The position numbers and the translations under genes were made by a program. Shown here piece after piece: positions 18,405 to 27,255 of a DNA stretch of 64,000 nucleotides (position 1 is its first letter; each line of letters begins with the position of its first letter). This DNA is from Rhodospirillaceae bacterium (GTDB lineage Bacteria; Pseudomonadota; Alphaproteobacteria; MPNO01; UBA2964). Location: the NCBI GenBank assembly GCA_002712335.1, contig PATI01000004.1:3627-67626 (forward strand), read 5' to 3'. The notes beneath the pieces were generated by a model. That model was not told the origin of the DNA. It ran no database searches and saw only the letters and a list, made by a program, of their open reading frames with translations.

Positions 18405-18815
18405 CTATTTCTCAGATTCCGGACCCTCTAAAAACCTGTTCGGTTTAAAAAAAATAGCCAACAATAAACATCCATTAGGAGACCAGGCCTCATGCTTGCT
18501 TCCTGCCGGCCTCCATGCATAGTCTCCAGTTTTGCATTCCCCCTCAAAATCACAGAGACTTCCTTCAAGTACATAACTTTGCTCAATATCGGTATGCTCG
18601 TGCATGGGTAATTTTGCCCCTGCCTGCCAACGAAAAAGAGCCGTCATGGCACCACTTTGGGAATCTTTGAATAAGATTTTTATTTTAATTCCGTCGTACG
18701 CGGTATTAGCCCAAGGCAATTTTTCAACTTCAAGATAACGAGTGCTCAACATTGACAAGCCCGCATCATTAAAATTTGGGGTATGTGCCCCTTCGGGAGA
18801 AATGTTTTGAGACAT
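18405..18815 (-). CDS. Cupin-domain protein, ChrR C-terminal type
   Basis: A 136-residue single-domain cupin. Motif 1 is FRWQAGAKLPMHEHTDIEQSYVLEG (His77, His79 and Glu83 region) and motif 2 is GDYAWRPAGSKHEAWSP; the histidines and glutamate fit one bound metal ion. The style matches the cupin that forms the C-terminal half of the anti-sigma factor ChrR, but the N-terminal zinc-binding anti-sigma domain is absent and no ECF sigma gene is adjacent, so I do not call it a regulator. It could be a small dioxygenase or isomerase. It stands alone between two MFS genes on the minus strand. Confidence 0.8.
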   Translation of the reverse strand: MSQNISPEGAHTPNFNDAGLSMLSTRYLEVEKLPWANTAYDGIKIKILFKDSQSGAMTALFRWQAGAKLPMHEHTDIEQSYVLEGSLCDFEGECKTGDYAWRPAGSKHEAWSPNGCLLLAIFFKPNRFLEGPESEK

Positions 18816-18968
18816 TACAATTCTTCTTTCGACTATAAAATGATTAGAAATATACCCAGAACTTTCAAAAATTTACCAATTATTGCTTAATCACAAAACT
18901 GTCATGCATTAATATATTCTGGAATTAAAGTCCTATTTTAACTCAAGGATAGTCACGCATATTATAAG

Positions 18969-20300
18969 TTAGGTATCAAGTTTCGGCCTGACACCAGAGC
19001 CCCGCATGGCTAGCAGTGCAAGTATCAACAAGATTGCACCACCAACGATAAAAAATGACATCTCAAGCCCAAAAATTTTTGCTACGGCGCCCATGATAAT
19101 CGGCAGAAATACCGCTGCTACCCGTCCAGCTGTTACCCTTAAGCCCGCGCCCTTACCCTGTGCCGCGCCCGCTGCCTGAGCAACAATGGAAATTTCCATG
19201 GCCTGAGCAACACCAGATGTTGCTCCTCTAATTGCCATGGCTAGTAAAAAAAGAACATAAAGTCCAAAAACTCCCGCGGTGGGATGCAAATTAACCAGAA
19301 ATCCCAAATCTTCAAAGATTTTTGTTATTGGTAATGGGTCAAGTTTAAAACCCGTCCAAGCAATGGCCGGCGTAATCGTGATCATGAAAACACCCAGTCC
19401 AATAGAAGAAAGTAGAATACGCCGATTTGAGAAGCGTTTTGCCAACCAACCCGTGCTGATCGCACCTAACCCCCCTACTAAACCGAGTACAGAAAATAAA
19501 ATTCCAATCAGTGTACCGGAAATCCCTATCCCATTTAGATAAACGACGTAAAAATTGGATTGAATTGCAACTCCAGAATGTCGGAGGATAGTTACCATAA
19601 ACACTAACCCGATCGCAGGAATAGCAATCAGGCGAAACGCATCGAGGTAATCACCGAATTGAGGCATAATGCCCCTGATCTTTGCAGCCAAGCGTGAGTT
19701 TTCGAGCACAATATCACGTGCCAGTTTTTCTTGATTCGGCACTAACCAAGTGAATAGAAAGGTGAAACCGGCCCAAATACTCAAAAATAGGAATGCCCAC
19801 CAGGGACCAGAAAAATCCCAAATGGCACCTACAATTGGCGGGCCAAATATCGTCCCAACCCGGGTCGCTAACGTCAAGCGGCCCGTATATATTGGGTGAC
19901 CCCTCATTAGACTTCCAGTAAGCGACTGAGCACCTATCCAGGTCGTCATTACCGCCAGACCACCACACATTTGGAATAAAATGAGTGCAGGTATTAATGG
20001 CACCACTGGATATAAAATAGGAATGCAAATTGACGCCCCCGCAAAAATAAGCATAACACGCTGGATACCGAACCGATCCATCATTGCACCGCCATGAATT
20101 AGGAAAAGCATTGGCAAAACATGCCTTGCCCCCAATACAATCCCAATTATTAATGGATCCTGCGTTAAAGTGGCTGTCCACAAGGGCACAACAACATTAT
20201 AAAGATGAAGGGAACTATTGGAAAACAGAGCTGCGCCGTAAACAGGAATTTGGACGCGCCAGGAAATTGGCGCATTTATTTTGTTGAAGGCACTAGACAT
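18969..20300 (-). CDS. MFS transporter, unknown substrate
   Basis: A 443-residue inner-membrane permease with about 12 transmembrane segments. The loop 2-3 signature is loosely kept as GGAMMDRFGIQRVML near residue 70, and GWLAKRFSNRRILL occurs at the equivalent place in the second half; a soluble central loop lies around 195-225. It is not closely similar to the permease at 17065-18318. It starts 118 bp from the divergent Rieske oxygenase, so it may import or export a substrate or product of that enzyme, but this is only positional. No further specificity can be read. Confidence 0.85.
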   Translation of the reverse strand: MSSAFNKINAPISWRVQIPVYGAALFSNSSLHLYNVVVPLWTATLTQDPLIIGIVLGARHVLPMLFLIHGGAMMDRFGIQRVMLIFAGASICIPILYPVVPLIPALILFQMCGGLAVMTTWIGAQSLTGSLMRGHPIYTGRLTLATRVGTIFGPPIVGAIWDFSGPWWAFLFLSIWAGFTFLFTWLVPNQEKLARDIVLENSRLAAKIRGIMPQFGDYLDAFRLIAIPAIGLVFMVTILRHSGVAIQSNFYVVYLNGIGISGTLIGILFSVLGLVGGLGAISTGWLAKRFSNRRILLSSIGLGVFMITITPAIAWTGFKLDPLPITKIFEDLGFLVNLHPTAGVFGLYVLFLLAMAIRGATSGVAQAMEISIVAQAAGAAQGKGAGLRVTAGRVAAVFLPIIMGAVAKIFGLEMSFFIVGGAILLILALLAMRGSGVRPKLDT

Positions 20301-20418
20301 AATTTAAGCGTACACCTCTAAACAAACGCCCTAAAGGTTACTCGGTATAAAAATTCCAATTTATCATTAATTTAAATAATCTTTAAACCTGTGCTAAAAT
20401 GACTTAAAGGGGAGTAAA

Positions 20419-21465
20419 ATGGCTAAAACCAGAGCTAAATTTTTAAAAAATGCTTGGTACGCTGCGACTTGGGCACAGGATCTACCTTCGGGCACCCCTA
20501 TTGCAAAGACATTTCTCAATGAGCCCGTTGTACTATTTCGTACTGAAGACAGTAAACCCGTAGCTCTAGAAGATAAATGTTGCCACCGTGCAGCACCACT
20601 CTCTGTGGGCGAATGCGTAGGCAATACAATTCAATGTGGTTATCATGGCCTGAAGTTCGATTCTACCGGTGCTTGTATTGAGATACCCGGCCAATCAAAA
20701 ATTCCTCCAAACGCCAAGGTTCGTTCCTACCCGACTGTTGAACGATGGAATATGGTATGGATTTGGATGGGTGATCCAGAAAAGGCAGACGAAGCAAGTA
20801 TACCCGAATATTTCTGGTTAGATGATGACGATTGGAGATCTGCCACCGGTTATATTTCAATGAAAGGTAACTATCAGTTACTAGTCGACAACCTCCTCGA
20901 TTTTACTCACGTCACATATCTTCATAAAAACACGCTATCCGCCGACCCAGAGGAAGCCAAGGTGCCGGTAAAAGTAGTTCGAGATGAGAGATCCGTCGCT
21001 GTTTCGCGCTGGATACTTGGACATAACGCTCCTCCCTTATTTGCAAAGGCCGGTGGATTTAAAGGAAAGGTTGACCGTTGGCAGACAACCACTTGGCTAG
21101 CACCCTCTAACCTTGCGTTCGATGTGGGTTGCGCTACAGCTAACACCGGCGCCGTGGAAGGTAATCGATCACAAGGAATTTCAATCTGGTCTACACACCT
21201 CATTACGCCTGAGACTGATACCACAACCCATTACAATTGGGCCTATGTAAGAAATTTTGCGTTGGATGACACTCAAATGACAGAAACACTTCATAAAGGT
21301 GCAAAGGCAACATTTGAGGAGGATGTTGTAATGATAGAAGCACAACAGCAAAGATTAGACGGACTAAGTTTTAAGGGACTGATTGATATAAATGCTGACA
21401 ACCCACCCCTGCAGATGCGCCGAATTATGGATGAATTAATCGCCTCAGAAAATACATCCGCCTGA
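20419..21465 (+). CDS. Rieske aromatic ring-hydroxylating/demethylating oxygenase, alpha subunit
   Basis: A 348-residue oxygenase component of the vanillate O-demethylase (VanA) type. The Rieske 2Fe-2S site is Cys54-X-His56 and Cys73-X2-His76 (CCHRAAPL; CGYHGLKF). The mononuclear iron site is Asp161-X2-His164-X4-His169 in LLDFTHVTYLH. Such enzymes demethylate methoxy-aromatics or hydroxylate hydrophobic rings in the cytoplasm. No VanB-type reductase is adjacent, so electrons must come from elsewhere. The start follows AAAGGGGAG and is well placed. It is a single gene, upstream of the cobalamin riboswitch and divergent from an MFS gene. Substrate unresolved. Confidence 0.9.
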   Translation: MAKTRAKFLKNAWYAATWAQDLPSGTPIAKTFLNEPVVLFRTEDSKPVALEDKCCHRAAPLSVGECVGNTIQCGYHGLKFDSTGACIEIPGQSKIPPNAKVRSYPTVERWNMVWIWMGDPEKADEASIPEYFWLDDDDWRSATGYISMKGNYQLLVDNLLDFTHVTYLHKNTLSADPEEAKVPVKVVRDERSVAVSRWILGHNAPPLFAKAGGFKGKVDRWQTTTWLAPSNLAFDVGCATANTGAVEGNRSQGISIWSTHLITPETDTTTHYNWAYVRNFALDDTQMTETLHKGAKATFEEDVVMIEAQQQRLDGLSFKGLIDINADNPPLQMRRIMDELIASENTSA

Positions 21466-21563
21466 TTTCAAATTTTTATAGAGGATGAAATTTTGTATAA
21501 TTCCAATTTATTTCTTTATTAATTATTGCCCTTCTCAAATGGAATTAATATAACAGTAAATTG

Positions 21564-21742
21564 ATGGTTCCCTATCAGGGATCAAAAGGGAACACGGTGC
21601 ATCCGTAGCTTCATAGATAGGAGTTCAAGATAATGCCGTGGCTGCCCTCGCAACTGTAAGTGGGTAATCGATATCCAAATATGCCACTGTTTTGACGGGA
21701 AGGCGGATATTGGTCCAGATCCATAAGCCAGGAGACCTGCCA
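21564..21742 (+). promoter_or_regulatory. Cobalamin (AdoCbl) riboswitch
   Basis: The leader of the TonB-dependent receptor gene holds the conserved elements of a B12 aptamer in order: a GGTTCCC/GGGAAC stem at 21566-21593, GGTGCATCCG, AATGCCGTGGCTGCCC with GCAACTGTAAG (about 21632-21660), GCCACTG at 21683, GGGAAGGC at 21697, and the B12 box AAGCCAGGAGACCTGCC ending at 21741. With cobalamin bound, expression of the downstream receptor should be shut off. No U-tract terminator is obvious between the aptamer and the start at 21952, so translational control is more likely, but I could not fold the 209-nt linker. Confidence 0.95.
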
Positions 21743-21951
21743 TCAAGCTTGTCACTTATTCGTCGGGCGAGGTGACCGAGGAGGGCGGGATATACCGTTT
21801 TTGGTGACGCAAGCAGAAGTGCGTGCGAAAAATACAAAGATGGAAAGTAATTTCGATATAAAACTTTCTTCCACTGGTCGTTTTTTTTAAGCGATGATTT
21901 TTCTCATGCACATACGCCATATTATGCTCGCGCAAGAAAACGGTAGAGGGG

Positions 21952-24042
21952 ATGAACAAAGAACTAAAATTTTCGATAATTAAACGACTTATTTGTTTAA
22001 CAATATTATTCTACATTTTTTTTATATTTTTCTTGGAGAATTTCGCTCAATCGCGAGACGCTATACCTGCTGTGGTGGTTACTGCATCGCGTTTAGATAG
22101 TGATTATAATAGCTCTTCACTGACTGGATCCATTGGTGCGTTGACGACCGTCATAACTAACAAACAAATCCGTCAGTCCGTTGGACAAACAATACCCGAA
22201 ATTATTTCTTTTGAGGCAGGCATACAATTTCAAGACTTATACGGCAGCACTAACGGAGCCGGCCAGACGATAGATATGCGTGGGTTTGGAGAACCAGCGA
22301 CAGCCAATACTCTAATTTTGATTAACGGCAGAAGACTCACTGATTTAGACCTAGCTGCCGTAGATTTTTCTGCTATACCCCGAGAAAGTATAGACAGAAT
22401 TGAAATTACTAGGGGAAACGTAGCAGGCGTTCTTTATGGCGGCGGTGCTGAAGGGGGGGCAATTAACATCATTACAAAGGCATACGCAAAAGCCGGAATA
22501 CACAGCAAAATAGAAACTGGTTTTGGCTCTGATAACTTTCGTGATTTCAATTTCTCTTCTAGCCATAAAAAGGCGGGATTTTCTCTTAGTGCCTATGGTA
22601 ATCGCGTCTTAAGTGATGGATATCGTGATAACAATTATCTGAAACAGAAAAATCTCACATTGGAAGTCCGTCGTCATCTGCCAAGAGGAGATTTATTTCT
22701 TAATATAAACCTGGATGATCAGAAACTTGGCTTACCGGGAGGTAGGATCGTTGATCCCAGCAAAGACCAAAATGATCTCACTAATCCGAGAGGAGCACAA
22801 ACTCCAAATGATTATGCTCTTGAAAATGGTTTGGCAGCATATTTAGGAGGTTCGTACGATATAAACCAGTTTGCCGAGCTCATTATAGATGGAAGCTTTC
22901 GCCGAAAAGATCAGGACAGCGATTTCCGAAACCAAGATCAGGCTAGGGATACAGTTCTAACGACTTGGGGTCTCACACCGCGTATTTTATTGGATGCAAC
23001 CATAGACCAAAAAAAGATAACCAGCACTATGGGATTTGATTTTTACTATGTTGATTACAATTCCGATCGCAAAAGACTGCCCAATACCGCGCCCTTTACA
23101 AGAATTAAAGCTTATCAGTATACCACAGGTCTTTATAACCAGTCATTAATAACGTTAAATCCTCATTTCTCTACTAGTTTTGGTTTTCGCCTTGATCGTA
23201 TTTCTTTTCAGATTGGTGATACCGCCTACCCAAACAACCCCGGATCATACGGATACCCACAAACCAGCTTTAAACCATCTTTGACAGAAACTGATGTTGA
23301 ATACGCCCTTAATATGGGATTTGAATACAAGCCGATAAAATTATTAAAATTTTATGGCCATATTGGGCGCAGTTATCGACCGCCAACGTTGGACGAAAGA
23401 TCAGGAACAGCTTATGCCTTGAATAACTTCGAGTTAAAAAATCAATCATCGAAAGAAATCCAAAGTGGTGTTGAAATTAATTTTGGTACCACAAAGATCA
23501 ATAGTCGGGCATATTTCTCAAAGACAAGAGATGAAATTCGCTTTGATCCGGATGGCTCAACAAGTTTTGGTGCTAACGAAAACACCGGACCCATTTATCG
23601 ATATGGACTCGAAACCACCGTAGGTCATAAAATTTCAAAAGATATTCGGATAAAGGGAGATTTAGCACTAATTAAGGCGGAATTTGCAGATGGGCCATTT
23701 GATGGACAGGACATCCCACTAGTACCAAATATAACCGCCAGCGCTGGGATAAATTGGAAAATTCAAAACTGGATTAATCTAAATACGGCAATCACTTACG
23801 AAGGGGATAGACGATTAGCGAATGATGAACAGGGTTATTTTTCCAAACTTTCCGATTTTACATTATGGGACCTTGATTTGAATGGTAAATACAAATCTTT
23901 TACATGGTCAGCATCGATAAATAACTTATTGGACGAGGACTATCAGACCTTTGGAACAGCGAGTGATACTACCCCGGGAAGATACTCTGTGCAGACTTTA
24001 CCCGGGCGCACCTATTTTCTAAAATTGGGTTTTAAACTCTAA
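21952..24042 (+). CDS. TonB-dependent outer-membrane receptor, probably for cobalamin (BtuB-like)
   Basis: A 696-residue receptor with a hydrophobic signal segment (about 10-30), a TonB box PAVVVTASR at about 39-47, a plug domain (IPEIISFEAGIQ; VDFSAIPRESIDRIEITRG; LYGGGAEGGAINI) and a 22-strand-type barrel ending in an aromatic-rich terminus (YFLKLGFKL). The preceding cobalamin riboswitch strongly suggests that the ligand is B12 or a corrinoid. It is followed 12 bp later by tonB. The ATG at 21952 directly follows GAGGGG, unusually close spacing, but no better start keeps the signal peptide. No BtuFCD importer is in the window. Confidence 0.93.
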   Translation: MNKELKFSIIKRLICLTILFYIFFIFFLENFAQSRDAIPAVVVTASRLDSDYNSSSLTGSIGALTTVITNKQIRQSVGQTIPEIISFEAGIQFQDLYGSTNGAGQTIDMRGFGEPATANTLILINGRRLTDLDLAAVDFSAIPRESIDRIEITRGNVAGVLYGGGAEGGAINIITKAYAKAGIHSKIETGFGSDNFRDFNFSSSHKKAGFSLSAYGNRVLSDGYRDNNYLKQKNLTLEVRRHLPRGDLFLNINLDDQKLGLPGGRIVDPSKDQNDLTNPRGAQTPNDYALENGLAAYLGGSYDINQFAELIIDGSFRRKDQDSDFRNQDQARDTVLTTWGLTPRILLDATIDQKKITSTMGFDFYYVDYNSDRKRLPNTAPFTRIKAYQYTTGLYNQSLITLNPHFSTSFGFRLDRISFQIGDTAYPNNPGSYGYPQTSFKPSLTETDVEYALNMGFEYKPIKLLKFYGHIGRSYRPPTLDERSGTAYALNNFELKNQSSKEIQSGVEINFGTTKINSRAYFSKTRDEIRFDPDGSTSFGANENTGPIYRYGLETTVGHKISKDIRIKGDLALIKAEFADGPFDGQDIPLVPNITASAGINWKIQNWINLNTAITYEGDRRLANDEQGYFSKLSDFTLWDLDLNGKYKSFTWSASINNLLDEDYQTFGTASDTTPGRYSVQTLPGRTYFLKLGFKL

Positions 24043-24054
24043 TACAACTTATGC

Positions 24055-24453
24055 ATGATTGAAAAACTAACAAACACAGGTAAAAAAGGCCTTTTAGGAA
24101 TAGAGGGCTGGGGACTACCCACCACAATCTCATTGGTCGCTCACGGAACCCTATTCGGAGCTATTTTTTATATAAATACCGATACTGGAAAACCAATTTA
24201 CCCAGATTCATTTAACGTTCAAATCATTACAGAGCCAACACCGCAGGAAACAAAACTTCTTCCAGAGAAAATTAAAAACCCTATAGAGTTTAAAGTTTCC
24301 TCTTCTTCATCATCCGATCAATATTCGGCTACACCAAACTTAAACAAGAGAGGTATCAAGAAAAAAATACAAAAGTTCATACCCTTGAACAATACAGAGC
24401 AACCGTTAAAGACAGATAAGATTGCAATTTATGCTCCCTTACCTAAACAGTGA
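24055..24453 (+). CDS. TonB energy transducer, N-terminal part (ends at in-frame TGA)
   Basis: The first 132 codons of a TonB-like protein: short cytoplasmic start, one membrane anchor (about residues 20-42, ISLVAHGTLFGAIFYI), then a polar periplasmic linker. The reading frame stops at TGA 24451-24453 (LPKQ-stop), but codons 24454 onward stay open in the same frame into a canonical TonB C-terminal domain that ends at 24951. Without the stop the protein would be 298 residues, a normal TonB length. It is 12 bp after the receptor gene, under the same riboswitch. By itself this piece cannot contact receptors. It may be a nonsense mutation, a readthrough site or a sequence error. Confidence 0.75.
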   Translation: MIEKLTNTGKKGLLGIEGWGLPTTISLVAHGTLFGAIFYINTDTGKPIYPDSFNVQIITEPTPQETKLLPEKIKNPIEFKVSSSSSSDQYSATPNLNKRGIKKKIQKFIPLNNTEQPLKTDKIAIYAPLPKQ

Positions 24454-24504
24454 CCAAAGATCACTCTGGAGGCAAAAAAACAAAAAGTTCCAGCCAAACA
24501 TGAA

Positions 24505-24951
24505 TTGACGGAAGCAACTTTCAAAAAAAATCCATTAAAATTAAATACTAAATCTAAGCAGAAACTTGACTCAAATACGCAAAAATTATTTAAAACACCA
24601 GGATCATTAAAACCGGCCAAGCTTATTACTCAAGCTGCCATTTCTTCTAAAATTCCATCTATCCCACCAAAAATCGACCCTAAATCTAAGAATCAGTGGC
24701 CAAAATACCCAAATCGCGCACGACGACGAGGTCAAGAAGGCGCCCTCATTTTAAGAATTACAGTTAGTGATAATGGAAAGCCTTCTTCAATCAAAGTGAT
24801 TAAAACCAGTGGCTATCAGATATTGGACCAAGCTGCAATAAACGCTGTTTGGAATTGGCAATTCCAACCGGCCCAAAAAAGGGGCCTAGCAGTCAAAGCT
24901 AGCATTGATTTGCCCGTAGTTTTTCAGCTCAAGAATAAAAGAAAAGATTAG
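24505..24951 (+). CDS. TonB energy transducer, C-terminal domain (detached by TGA)
   Basis: The 3' part of the interrupted tonB, in the same frame as 24055-24453 and open from 24454. It holds a Lys/Pro-rich periplasmic linker and a TonB C-terminal domain (YPNRARRRGQEGALILRI; INAVWNWQFQPA), the part that grips TonB boxes of receptors. The first possible start is TTG 24505, about 30 nt past the only GGAGG, which is poor spacing, and the piece has no signal or membrane anchor. An independently translated copy would stay in the cytoplasm, so I read it as the distal half of one gene rather than a real separate gene. No exbB or exbD is in the window. Confidence 0.7.
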   Translation: MTEATFKKNPLKLNTKSKQKLDSNTQKLFKTPGSLKPAKLITQAAISSKIPSIPPKIDPKSKNQWPKYPNRARRRGQEGALILRITVSDNGKPSSIKVIKTSGYQILDQAAINAVWNWQFQPAQKRGLAVKASIDLPVVFQLKNKRKD

Positions 24952-25052
24952 ATCTCGAAAATTCATGACCCTTCAAGTTCCAAAAAAATAATATTCTTGT
25001 CTTGCGATACAAATTCATTGGAATTCTGCTCAGTTTAAAGTATCCCTTACCC

Positions 25053-25081
25053 TGATCTAATCTTTACCTATATTCGTAACT
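25053..25081 (+). promoter_or_regulatory. Candidate ECF11 (RpoE/ChrR-type) promoter
   Basis: TGATCT at 25053-25058 and TAACT at 25077-25081 are separated by exactly 18 nt, close to the TGATCC-N18-TAAGA form that I recall for the alphaproteobacterial RpoE/ChrR singlet-oxygen sigma factor. It lies about 70 nt upstream of the FAD-oxidoreductase start at 25152. The downstream gene set resembles one known to belong to that regulon in Rhodobacter, which supports the assignment. Both half-sites have a mismatch, so this is only a candidate. Confidence 0.35.
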
Positions 25082-25151
25082 GTCTTATCCAGTTACGCAT
25101 TTTTATCCGTTAGAATCTCATGTCACATGGTGTTCAAAAAGGCTAACTCTA

Positions 25152-26471
25152 ATGAAATCTATTGCAGTGATTGGAAGTGGTATTGCGGGGTTATCTGCTG
25201 CTTGGCTGCTCGACGATCAAAACGATGTTTATATATTTGAGAAACAAAACAGGGTTGGTGGTCATACTAACACTGTCGATGTCCCTCTACCCTCTGGTCA
25301 TGAACCAGTAGACACCGGGTTCATTGTTTATAATGAAACAAACTATCCAAATCTTGTGGCACTCTTTGACCAGCTTAATGTTACTACTGAACCGACCAAC
25401 ATGTCTTTTGGAGTATCACAAGAACATGGTTTATTAGAGTATAGTAGTCGAAATATTAACGCCGTCTTTGGACAAAGGTTGAACTTATTTTCCTTAAGTT
25501 TTTGGCGTATGATACTCGATATCAGGCGTTTCTATATGGAAGCGCCTGAAATTCTTAAAAAACCAAAAATTTTTCGAGAAAAGACCTTAGGCCAATATCT
25601 TTCTGAAAACCAATATAGCCATTCCTTCATTGATAATTTCATCCTCACCATCGGCGCCGCCATATGGTCAACCAACGTGGATAAAATGCGCAATTATCCC
25701 GTAGAAGCATTTGTTCGTTTTTTTTCTACCCACGGATTACTCCAATTTAAACAAGACATCAAATGGCGAACTGTCCGTGGTGGAAGCAGAGAGTATGTAA
25801 AAAGGTTAACATCTAGTTTGAAAAACCCGATTCAATTAGGGAATGGTGCCGCTAAAATCATCCGGAAAAATAATATAGTATTTGTAATTGATAGTGAGGG
25901 GGAAAAAAGAAAATTCGATGCCCTTATTATCGCCACCCATGCTGATGAGGCTTTAGAACTCCTTAATGACGCTGACCCACTTGAAAAAAAAATTCTCGGT
26001 AAATTTCGTTATACACAGAATAGGGCCGTATTACATACTGATGATACTTTAATGCCAAAAAGAAAAAGGATCTGGTCGAGCTGGAACTACATGGGAGCAA
26101 CAGAGATCGGTCCAAGCGTTACCTACTGGATGAATTCTCTTCAAACACTAAATACGGACATTCCGCTTTTTCTCACAATAAACCCAACAAAAGAAATTTC
26201 TTTGGAATCAATAATTTGTGACTTGAATTATACCCACCCTGTTTTTGACCTTGATGCACTTAACGCTCAGGGGTCTCTTTGGAAGATACAGGGAATACGG
26301 AACTGCTGGTTTTGTGGTAGCTATTTCGGACATGGCTTTCATGAAGATGCCCTACAGTCTGGACTGGCCGCCGCCGAGAATTTAGGAGACAAGTGCAGAC
26401 CATGGAGCACTAAATTAGAATCATCCCGAATACATCTCCAGCCGGAATCTCCTCGAGATGCTAGCAAATGA
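25152..26471 (+). CDS. FAD-dependent amine-oxidase-family protein of the CFA/furan-fatty-acid cluster
   Basis: A 439-residue flavoprotein with an N-terminal dinucleotide-binding motif (IAVIGSGIAGLSAAWLL, then FEKQNRVGGHTNT) and the C-terminal FAD block (WFCGSYFGHGFHEDALQSGLAAAENL). This family is almost always encoded next to DUF1365 and a cyclopropane-fatty-acid-synthase-like methyltransferase, as here. Relatives in such clusters include a fatty-acid desaturase of the furan-fatty-acid pathway, so oxidation of a membrane acyl chain is the likely role; this is inference. Its stop overlaps the DUF1365 start by 4 bp. Preceded by a candidate RpoE-type promoter. Confidence 0.88.
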   Translation: MKSIAVIGSGIAGLSAAWLLDDQNDVYIFEKQNRVGGHTNTVDVPLPSGHEPVDTGFIVYNETNYPNLVALFDQLNVTTEPTNMSFGVSQEHGLLEYSSRNINAVFGQRLNLFSLSFWRMILDIRRFYMEAPEILKKPKIFREKTLGQYLSENQYSHSFIDNFILTIGAAIWSTNVDKMRNYPVEAFVRFFSTHGLLQFKQDIKWRTVRGGSREYVKRLTSSLKNPIQLGNGAAKIIRKNNIVFVIDSEGEKRKFDALIIATHADEALELLNDADPLEKKILGKFRYTQNRAVLHTDDTLMPKRKRIWSSWNYMGATEIGPSVTYWMNSLQTLNTDIPLFLTINPTKEISLESIICDLNYTHPVFDLDALNAQGSLWKIQGIRNCWFCGSYFGHGFHEDALQSGLAAAENLGDKCRPWSTKLESSRIHLQPESPRDASK

Positions 26472-27244
26472 ACACCGCTGACCTATACTTTGGGGAAGTG
26501 GTGCACGAACGCAAGCGCCCCCGTAAACACCGGCTCAAATATAGGGTATTCTCTATATTAGTTGATATTGATCAATTAGATAAGATTTCATCACAGAGTA
26601 AATTATTTTCATATAATAAATGGAACCTTTTTTCGATCTGTGATCGAGACTTCGGAACCAAAAACCTCAAAAAAGGAGAAATAGGCCAGTGGGTTAGAAA
26701 TCTTCTGAAAAAAGCAGGGCAGGAAGAAAATCCACACCAGATAAAATTACTTTGTTATCCAAGAATATTAGGATATGTCTTTAACCCACTAAGCGTTTAC
26801 TTTTGTTATGCAGAAAGCGGCAATCTTCTCTCAATTGTATATGAAGTTCACAACACTTTTGGTGAAAGGCATACCTATGTTATTGAGGTAAAGGGATCCT
26901 TTGATAGTATCATTCGTCAGACTGAAGAAAAAAAATTTTATGTTTCCCCTTTTATTGAGATGAATTGCCAATATAAATTTCGGGTCCAACCACCTAGAGA
27001 GTTAGTGCGCATTGTTATGCGAGTAGAAGATAGTGAAGGACTTCTAATGGCAGCTTCTTATAAGGCCAGAAAACGTCCTTTTAACGACCTAAGTTTAGCA
27101 AAAGCATTTATATATTTTCCACTCATGACAATAAAAGTAATCATAGGAATTCACTGGGAAGCTCTAAGACTATATTTAAAGAACATTCCCTATATAAGAC
27201 ATACATCCACTTCAAAGGTAAAATTGAGTGATAAATCTAAGTAA
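26468..27244 (+). CDS. DUF1365 family protein
   Basis: A 258-residue protein beginning with the family hallmark DLYFGEVVHERKRPRKHRLKYRVF and containing LLCYPRILGYVFNPLSVYFCY near residue 95. The family has no firmly established biochemistry; its constant partnership with an FAD oxidoreductase and a CFA-type methyltransferase implies a part in modifying phospholipid acyl chains. There is no signal peptide; a hydrophobic stretch around 205-225 may touch the membrane. Coupled by a 4-bp overlap to the upstream oxidoreductase and 11 bp from the methyltransferase. Confidence 0.88.
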   Translation: MNTADLYFGEVVHERKRPRKHRLKYRVFSILVDIDQLDKISSQSKLFSYNKWNLFSICDRDFGTKNLKKGEIGQWVRNLLKKAGQEENPHQIKLLCYPRILGYVFNPLSVYFCYAESGNLLSIVYEVHNTFGERHTYVIEVKGSFDSIIRQTEEKKFYVSPFIEMNCQYKFRVQPPRELVRIVMRVEDSEGLLMAASYKARKRPFNDLSLAKAFIYFPLMTIKVIIGIHWEALRLYLKNIPYIRHTSTSKVKLSDKSK

Positions 27245-27255
27245 GAGGTTATCCG

